DNA of 11,673 bases from positions 1 to 11,673 of the forward strand of contig DYCH01000073.1 in NCBI GenBank assembly GCA_019418235.1, in the 5' to 3' direction. Below are positions 7,560 to 11,673 of the stretch, piece after piece. The notes beneath the pieces are model-generated. The model saw only the letters and a list, made by a program, of their open reading frames with translations, made no database searches and was not told the DNA's origin. This DNA comes from Sutterella sp. Its GTDB lineage: Bacteria > Pseudomonadota > Gammaproteobacteria > Burkholderiales > Burkholderiaceae_F. Made by a program: the position numbers and the translations under genes. Position 1 is the first letter of the stretch, and the number at the start of each line of letters is the position of its first letter.

Positions 7560-7625
7560 CGTATTTGCCTGTTTTAGCTAAAACGTATAATTAAGTCGTT
7601 CAATTATTTTTGAGAGAGAATCATC

Positions 7626-8318
7626 ATGTCGTTTTTATTCGCTCCTCCCGCTCAAGCTGTCATTCCTGTTGAGGGTGAAAAGGACTTATATTTTCCGATT
7701 CATCGTATTTATGGTGTGGCTCGTAACTATGCTGCCGTCAACGCTGCATTGGGTGAAAAGACGCCTCCTAGCATTTTCTTGAAACCTGCCGATGCAGCGG
7801 TCTATGCCCCTGAAAACGAAACATTGGAATTGAACTTTCCGGTGGCAACAGAAGACCTTCAACATGAAATCGAATTGGTGGTGGCCATCGGTAAGAGTGG
7901 TAGAAATATCCCCGTAGACGAAGCGATGGATTACGTTTGGGGCTATGCCAGTGGTTTGGATTTAACGCGTCGTGACTTGCAACGAGCCAGTAGCGCTAAG
8001 GGACAACCTTGGGATACGGCCAAGGGCTTTGATGAATCGGCTCCCATGACTGCGATTAAACCCGCGGCACGTACGCCCGATAATGAACCGATGAAGGTTT
8101 GGCTTTACGTCAATAATCAAAAGCGCCAAGAAGGAACGACCGCTGAAATGATCATGACGGTACCTGAAATCATCACTTATCTCTCAACGCTTTATGAATT
8201 AAAGGCCGGTGACTTAATCATGACGGGCACGCCTGCCGGTATCGGTACGATTCATCCGGGAGACGTCCTTGAAGGTGGCGTACAAGGCGTGGGCGTTTTG
8301 AAAGTGAAGTTTAAGTAG
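7626..8318 (+). CDS. Fumarylacetoacetate hydrolase family protein
   Basis: This 230-residue protein is a single-domain FAH-family enzyme, the group that includes acylpyruvate hydrolases, oxaloacetate decarboxylases or tautomerases (FAHD1-like) and hydratase/isomerases of aromatic degradation. The divalent-metal ligands are visible as HEIELVVAIG (E81, E83) and GLDLTRRD (D112). Other family marks are IHRIYGVARNYAAVNAALG near the N-terminus, SIFLKPADA (49-57), KGFDESAPM (133-141) and the C-terminal LIMTGTPAGIG. The length fits the small cytosolic members such as E. coli YcgM. The substrate cannot be decided; a role in clearing oxaloacetate or acylpyruvate side products is possible. GAGAGA (about 7612-7618) precedes the ATG. 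It has its own transcription start after the pssA terminator and is followed after 10 bases by the rhodanese gene. Confidence 0.88.
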   Translation: MSFLFAPPAQAVIPVEGEKDLYFPIHRIYGVARNYAAVNAALGEKTPPSIFLKPADAAVYAPENETLELNFPVATEDLQHEIELVVAIGKSGRNIPVDEAMDYVWGYASGLDLTRRDLQRASSAKGQPWDTAKGFDESAPMTAIKPAARTPDNEPMKVWLYVNNQKRQEGTTAEMIMTVPEIITYLSTLYELKAGDLIMTGTPAGIGTIHPGDVLEGGVQGVGVLKVKFK

Positions 8319-8328
8319 GAATCTTGCC

Positions 8329-8640
8329 ATGTTAATTAGCGCAGAAGAAGGTAAGAAACTTCTTGAAGAATTGGGCGACAAAGTAACGCTTCTTGATGTG
8401 CGTCATGCGCCAGAATACGAAGCGGGTCACATCCCATGTGCTATTTTGATTGATAATGATGATATTTCAGGCGATGTTATGCATCCGAAGTTACCCAAGG
8501 ATTTAACTCGTCCGTTGATCATTTATTGTCGATCTGGTGTTCGCACGAAGGCCGCGAAAGCGAAACTTCATCAATTGGGTTTTCAAACGGTCTATGACAT
8601 GGGCGGAATTATCGATTGGCCCTACGAAATTGAGCGCTAA
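8329..8640 (+). CDS. Single-domain rhodanese-like protein
   Basis: This 103-residue cytosolic protein is one complete rhodanese domain. LLDVRHAPEYEAGHIPCA (21-38) is the CH2A-type segment, and the active-site loop is C67-R-S-G-V-R72 in IIYCRSGVRTK. MGGIIDWPYEIE (91-102) corresponds to the usual GGxxxW end. The conserved cysteine would carry a persulfide, so sulfur transfer is the likely chemistry; donor and acceptor are unknown. TAGGA (8316-8320) overlaps the stop codon of the preceding gene and sits 8 bases from the ATG, implying coupled translation with the FAH-family gene. No signal peptide is present, unlike PspE. Confidence 0.9.
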   Translation: MLISAEEGKKLLEELGDKVTLLDVRHAPEYEAGHIPCAILIDNDDISGDVMHPKLPKDLTRPLIIYCRSGVRTKAAKAKLHQLGFQTVYDMGGIIDWPYEIER

Positions 8641-8664
8641 TTTCTTCTTAATCAAAGTTCCTAA

Positions 8665-8697
8665 AATGGCCTATTCAATTTGATTGAGTAGGCCATT
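8665..8697. terminator. Long bidirectional hairpin between convergent genes
   Basis: Arms at 8665-8679 and 8683-8697 pair over 15 bp with one G-U, around a TTG loop. The hairpin lies 24 bases after the rhodanese stop and 17 bases beyond the stop of the convergent GIY-YIG gene. The T-run (TTTT) is on the minus-strand side. The plus-strand side has only ATC before AAAAG, so termination is probably stronger for the GIY-YIG gene. Confidence 0.65.
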
Positions 8698-8714
8698 ATC
8701 AAAAGACATTTCAA

Positions 8715-9671
8715 TTAAATCAACAAGTAATGCAATGCAGGGTTTCCTGGTTGCAAAAGGTTTTTGCGCAGTGCGTTTATTACGGTGATGCGAATGGGTT
8801 TCTTGAGTTCATTTAAGACTGTCGTCATCATTCTTGCATGAGCATTCAATCTAACAAATCCTTCGTCTTCCTCAATCAATAAATAGGGGAATTCTTGAGA
8901 AATCTCCTCTACTGAAATGTCACATTGAGTGAGTGCTTCTATTGAACACAAAACTTGCATCCAAGGTTCATGGGGAATGGTTCGATAAAATCCGACAGTC
9001 AGCAAAGTTTGAGCTCCGGCATGTAAACGTATTAATGGCAAAAATCGTTGGGTTTGATCGATGCAATACGCATCAGCACTCCAAAGAGCACCAACGGTGA
9101 TGTCAGGTTTCAAAATGAACGTTTGAACAAAATGCTTTGTTATCGGTAATACTTGATTAAAGACGGGCTGCGCTTTTGCCAGATTAAATTGTTGTCGAAG
9201 TCCCGGAGACATTTGATCAAAAATTTCTTTCAGATGATTCCTGTGAGGTTGGACTTCGTGATTTTCAGATAACCAACTTTCAACCTCAGCGTCAGAAATC
9301 AAGTCTTGAAACTTTTGCTGAGAGCGCCAAGGAGTTTCCACCAATAAGAGATTATCCAACGCAATTCCATAGCGTTCGGCCTTAGCGATGATGTCTTTTT
9401 CTTTTTTATCTAAAAATCTTAGGTGCATTGGCATAAATGCCAACTCTTCCATCACAACACCATTTTGCAAGTGACGTTCAAAGCGTCTGATGATGTTGCT
9501 GGTTTTGCCAATATAAACGTGGCGATCGGGTCGAATTTGGAGGTAAATCCCCGAGAGGATCATTCGGTTTTCGAAGAGGCTCACGACAGAGGAAATACCT
9601 CTGACATCAGCAATTTTCTCAAAACCCAATAAATACGCGGTATGCATGCCGAAATTTGAAATTTTTGCCAT
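8715..9671 (-). CDS. GIY-YIG domain protein with an unassigned C-terminal region
   Basis: This 318-residue protein carries a GIY-YIG-type nuclease module near its N-terminus: GIYLQIRPDRHVYIGKTSNIIRRFERH puts GIY at 41-43, YIG at 53-55 and the conserved arginine at about 62-63. The catalytic glutamate is probably E91 or E99, in a helix ending at N107. About 40 residues precede the module and some 200 follow it. The C-terminal part has no domain I recognise; it is globular-looking, with no membrane segment. Single-module GIY-YIG proteins range from repair and restriction nucleases to proteins of unknown role, and nothing next to this gene settles it. It appears monocistronic. No clear ribosome-binding site precedes ATG 9671; the next in-frame ATG is at codon 9. 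The function is unknown beyond probable DNA cleavage. Confidence 0.7.
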   Translation of the reverse strand: MAKISNFGMHTAYLLGFEKIADVRGISSVVSLFENRMILSGIYLQIRPDRHVYIGKTSNIIRRFERHLQNGVVMEELAFMPMHLRFLDKKEKDIIAKAERYGIALDNLLLVETPWRSQQKFQDLISDAEVESWLSENHEVQPHRNHLKEIFDQMSPGLRQQFNLAKAQPVFNQVLPITKHFVQTFILKPDITVGALWSADAYCIDQTQRFLPLIRLHAGAQTLLTVGFYRTIPHEPWMQVLCSIEALTQCDISVEEISQEFPYLLIEEDEGFVRLNAHARMMTTVLNELKKPIRITVINALRKNLLQPGNPALHYLLI

Positions 9672-9860
9672 AAGTGAAATTTTGTTGTTTGCTTAAAAAT
9701 CTTGCAATGAAGCTCATAGACTGTATGAAATAGCTCATTGATTTTGATAGATAAAATTCATTGGAAAAACGAGTTGTCGACTCTTTAAGATATCGATAAA
9801 TGATTCAACTCATGGGCCCTTAAGTTGATATTTGTATTTTTCGTTTTTAGTGAGTTAATC

Positions 9861-10139
9861 ATGTCTATTACCTCTTGTTTTAAAAATTTAAAGAATCGTG
9901 TTGTTACGTTTTTAACCGTTCCTCCCGTGCATGAAGACCCTTATGTCAATGCCATTCTGAACACAAAGGTTTCAAAAGAAGAAGCGTTAAATACGTGTTA
10001 TTTACTGTTCGTTGACCCGATAGTCAGGTTTGCACAAGAGCGTCCTGCTAGTTGTAGAAGAGGACGTCGTCGTTCTTTACGTTATTGCACAAGCCGTTAC
10101 CCTAGACGTTCTTATCGATTTCGTCGTCGTTTTTATTGA
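9861..10139 (+). CDS. Small Cys/Arg-rich protein, tandem copy 1
   Basis: I do not recognise this 92-residue protein. A short basic N-terminal region (LKNRVVTFLTVPP) leads into a conserved acidic-to-neutral core with HEDPYVNAILN and KVSKEEALNTCYLL, then DPIVRFAQERP. The tail after residue 60 is extremely basic, with 14 Arg in 32 residues. Cysteines at 6, 46, 65 and 76 are all kept in the neighbouring copy. No signal peptide or membrane helix is evident. I start at ATG 9861, where GTGAG precedes the codon by several bases and the sequence aligns with the start of copy 2; an upstream ATG at 9825 adds 12 residues not shared with copy 2. Between the copies, changes in the core are mostly synonymous, which supports a selected protein. 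Nucleic-acid or LPS binding through the Arg tail is only a guess. Confidence 0.7.
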   Translation: MSITSCFKNLKNRVVTFLTVPPVHEDPYVNAILNTKVSKEEALNTCYLLFVDPIVRFAQERPASCRRGRRRSLRYCTSRYPRRSYRFRRRFY

Positions 10140-10161
10140 TTTAAGGTTGTGTAAGTTCGTT

Positions 10162-10437
10162 ATGTCAGTTTCTTTTTGTTTAAGAAAATTAAAGAATCGA
10201 ATTGTGCGTTTTCTAACGGTTCCCCCCGAGCATGAAGATCCTTATGTCAATGCAATTCTGAACATTAAGGTTTCAAAGGAAGAAGCATTAAATACGTGCT
10301 ACCTACTGTTCATCGATCCAATAGTCAGGTTTGCACAAGAACGTCCCGCTACTTGTAGAAGAAGACGTCTCCGATCTCTACGGTATTGTCGAAGCCGATA
10401 TATCTCTCACGGTTATCGATGTGGTCGGCGTTTTTAA
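10162..10437 (+). CDS. Small Cys/Arg-rich protein, tandem copy 2
   Basis: This 91-residue paralogue lies 22 bases after copy 1, offset by exactly 301 bp with no indel until the last codons. I count about 70 identical residues of 91. The middle (residues 17-63) is nearly invariant, while the first 16 residues and the Arg-rich tail differ more. Cysteines 6, 46, 65 and 76 are shared and one more (C87) is added; the tail has 12 Arg in 31 residues. The start at ATG 10162 is set by the alignment. The nearest purine-rich site, AAGG at 10143-10146, is about 15 bases away, so it may be translated by coupling to copy 1. An in-frame extension back to TTG 10030 overlaps copy 1 out of frame and is rejected. 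The function is unknown. The gene ends 18 bases from the stop of the convergent TraG-like gene. Confidence 0.7.
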   Translation: MSVSFCLRKLKNRIVRFLTVPPEHEDPYVNAILNIKVSKEEALNTCYLLFIDPIVRFAQERPATCRRRRLRSLRYCRSRYISHGYRCGRRF

Positions 10438-10455
10438 TCACTCAAAAAGGGCATT

Positions 10456-11673
10456 TTACTTATGTGACGTAGCGCTCGTTTCGAGTTCTCGACTTGATTG
10501 AATCGCTCGTTCAAAGTCATTCATTCGAACCGTCTTATCCTGTTGCCCAAGTTCACGCAGTGCACGTTTGTCGCTGTTTGAGTCTTGGGCTGTACGGTCA
10601 AGTTTGTCTTCATATCTTTGAGGTGAGCTATAAGGAAAACCTCCAAGAAATGCGTTACCTACAACGGTCGATAGTCCTCTTTCTTTTTCTGAATAGAGCG
10701 CTGCTGCAGAACGCGTATTTCCTCTTTGAAGCAACAAGTCGTTTTCTTCTCGATTTGCATTAGTGGCAACGGTTTCACGTTTTTGATCTGAGATATTTTT
10801 AATCACCTGAGTATCCGGTTCAGAACCAACGGGTTGATGAATGGTTTTGGCTTGTACACCCATAGCTGTGGTGTTGTTATCGATGGTTGATTGCTCAAAC
10901 TTTTGCTGGAAGTCAGAAAGTGTCGCTTGTTGCCCAGCCTTAGAAATTTGATCAATTTGTTTCAGTGACAAGGGCAAAGCCGTCTCTGGGCGATAAGGAG
11001 TTTGCAACTGTTCGCTCTGCAATGATTGCGCAAAGGTACTTCGAGCTACAGCACTATGAAATAGGGCAGATTGTGCTCGCTCGGGAGAACCAAACGTATC
11101 AATGGCTTTGAGCATGGCTTCAGGATTCGCATTCATTAACGTACGAATGTCTTGTTGACTGACTTGAGCCATTTGCTCTCCGGCGGAAGCGGAAGCCGTT
11201 TGGTTAAAACTTGAAGATATCGAATATTGATAGGCAACCGTTAACTGAGATTCAAACGTTTCTGCAGCTTGTCGAATGCCGGTATCTTTTGTTGTCGCTG
11301 CAATTTGTCTTGTTGCTGACAATAGTGTCTGATACGCATTTTGCTTTTGGGTTTGATTGGTTGTATTAGATTGTTGAGTGATGGTGTCAGTAAGATCTTG
11401 CGCTGTCTTTATGGATGCAGTAATGGAACCCGTCCAATCCGACTCATTTTCTTGATTATCAGTCGAGTTATTCTTTGTACTTGTATTCAGTTTCGAAGAG
11501 TCCGTGGCAGAAAGTCCTGCAACACTAGAGGCCTTCTTTGTAGAAAGCCCAAAAAGTTTTTCTAAATAATCAGAGTTTTTCTCCTCCGATGCTCCAAAGG
11601 CAGTTTGAGTCTCAATAGATAACTTTTGCGAATTATTCATTTGTTCGCTCAACGATGTCGATTTACCCACACT
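10456..11673 (-). CDS. TraG-like conjugation protein, C-terminal part (partial)
   Basis: The frame is open to the right edge, so at least the last 405 codons of a longer gene are present; the ATG at 11670 is unlikely to be the true start. The visible part is hydrophilic, without membrane segments, and rich in Ser, Thr, Gln and Asn. It has a SxSLSEQMNNSQKLSIETQTAFG repeat-like beginning, a long low-complexity linker (about 55-110), and a helical SSSFNQTASASAGEQMAQVSQQD block followed by NPEAMLKAIDTFGSPERAQ. This is the character of the periplasmic C-terminal half of F-type TraG, which acts in mating-pair stabilisation and entry exclusion in conjugative plasmids and integrative elements. The match is one of style and motif arrangement, not a firm alignment. 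If it is right, more transfer genes should lie to the right. Alternatives are another large secreted or phage structural protein. Confidence 0.5.
   Translation of the reverse strand, partial: SVGKSTSLSEQMNNSQKLSIETQTAFGASEEKNSDYLEKLFGLSTKKASSVAGLSATDSSKLNTSTKNNSTDNQENESDWTGSITASIKTAQDLTDTITQQSNTTNQTQKQNAYQTLLSATRQIAATTKDTGIRQAAETFESQLTVAYQYSISSSFNQTASASAGEQMAQVSQQDIRTLMNANPEAMLKAIDTFGSPERAQSALFHSAVARSTFAQSLQSEQLQTPYRPETALPLSLKQIDQISKAGQQATLSDFQQKFEQSTIDNNTTAMGVQAKTIHQPVGSEPDTQVIKNISDQKRETVATNANREENDLLLQRGNTRSAAALYSEKERGLSTVVGNAFLGGFPYSSPQRYEDKLDRTAQDSNSDKRALRELGQQDKTVRMNDFERAIQSSRELETSATSHK

Larger units (their letters stand above)
9861..10437 (+). repeat. Tandem gene duplication (301-bp period)
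   Basis: The segments 9861-10139 and 10162-10437 are direct repeats with a constant 301-bp offset. The longest identical block I find is 20 bp (10020-10039 and 10321-10340). Elsewhere third-position changes are scattered through the coding frame, so the duplication is not recent. Confidence 0.8.

Noticed and set aside
9825..9860. Upstream ATG giving copy 1 a 12-residue hydrophobic extension
   Set aside because: The extension has no counterpart before copy 2, and the ATG at 9861 has a plausible ribosome-binding site and matches copy 2 residue for residue.
10030..10161. In-frame extension of small copy 2 back to a TTG codon, giving a Val-rich hydrophobic N-terminus
   Set aside because: It overlaps the Arg-rich end of copy 1 out of frame. 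Runs of CGT/CGN arginine codons read as GTN valine when shifted, so this is a composition artefact. Copy 1 aligns with copy 2 only from ATG 10162, and the same shifted frame is open in copy 2 for the same reason.
9672..11673. tRNA gene or attachment-site direct repeats marking an integrated element
   Set aside because: I looked for the T-arm consensus and for long direct repeats flanking this region and found none; the 301-bp repeat is the gene duplication.

Overview
The window looks like chromosome of a Gram-negative, moderately AT-rich member of the Burkholderiales, most plausibly a gut Sutterellaceae-type organism (Sutterella/Parasutterella-like). That is an inference. It rests on the adjacent psd and pssA genes with betaproteobacterial-type protein starts, on the envelope genes, and on codon use. 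No rRNA, tRNA or CRISPR array was seen.

Layout. Positions 1-787 carry no convincing gene. They hold five copies of a 20-bp repeat, arranged as two inverted copies (about 120-163) facing three direct copies (455-524), which resembles the multi-site ends of an IS21-type insertion sequence whose transposase genes are gone. A terminator for the next gene follows. Positions 788-5709 are an envelope block: a YejM/PbgA-like inner-membrane alkaline-phosphatase-superfamily protein (minus), a GT9/heptosyltransferase-like glycosyltransferase (minus), a periplasmic SIMPL-domain protein (plus) and a membrane-anchored divergent glycerophosphodiesterase-like protein (minus). Most of these appear to be separate transcription units, each bounded by a hairpin.

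Positions 6023-7559 hold the phosphatidylethanolamine operon: psd (phosphatidylserine decarboxylase, GTG start) and pssA (CDP-diacylglycerol-serine phosphatidyltransferase), closed by a clear terminator. PssA makes phosphatidylserine and Psd decarboxylates it to phosphatidylethanolamine. Positions 7626-8640 hold a two-gene operon of a fumarylacetoacetate-hydrolase-family enzyme and a single-domain rhodanese, ending at a long hairpin shared with the convergent GIY-YIG gene (8715-9671, minus).

The right end (9672-11673) looks accessory. Two tandem paralogous genes of about 92 codons encode small Cys- and Arg-rich proteins of no family I recognise. They face, tail to tail with 18 bases between, the 3' end of a gene that runs off the right edge and resembles the C-terminal part of F-type conjugation protein TraG. 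The tandem small-protein pair is the best candidate here for something undescribed. Its coding status is supported by the pattern of substitutions between the two copies.
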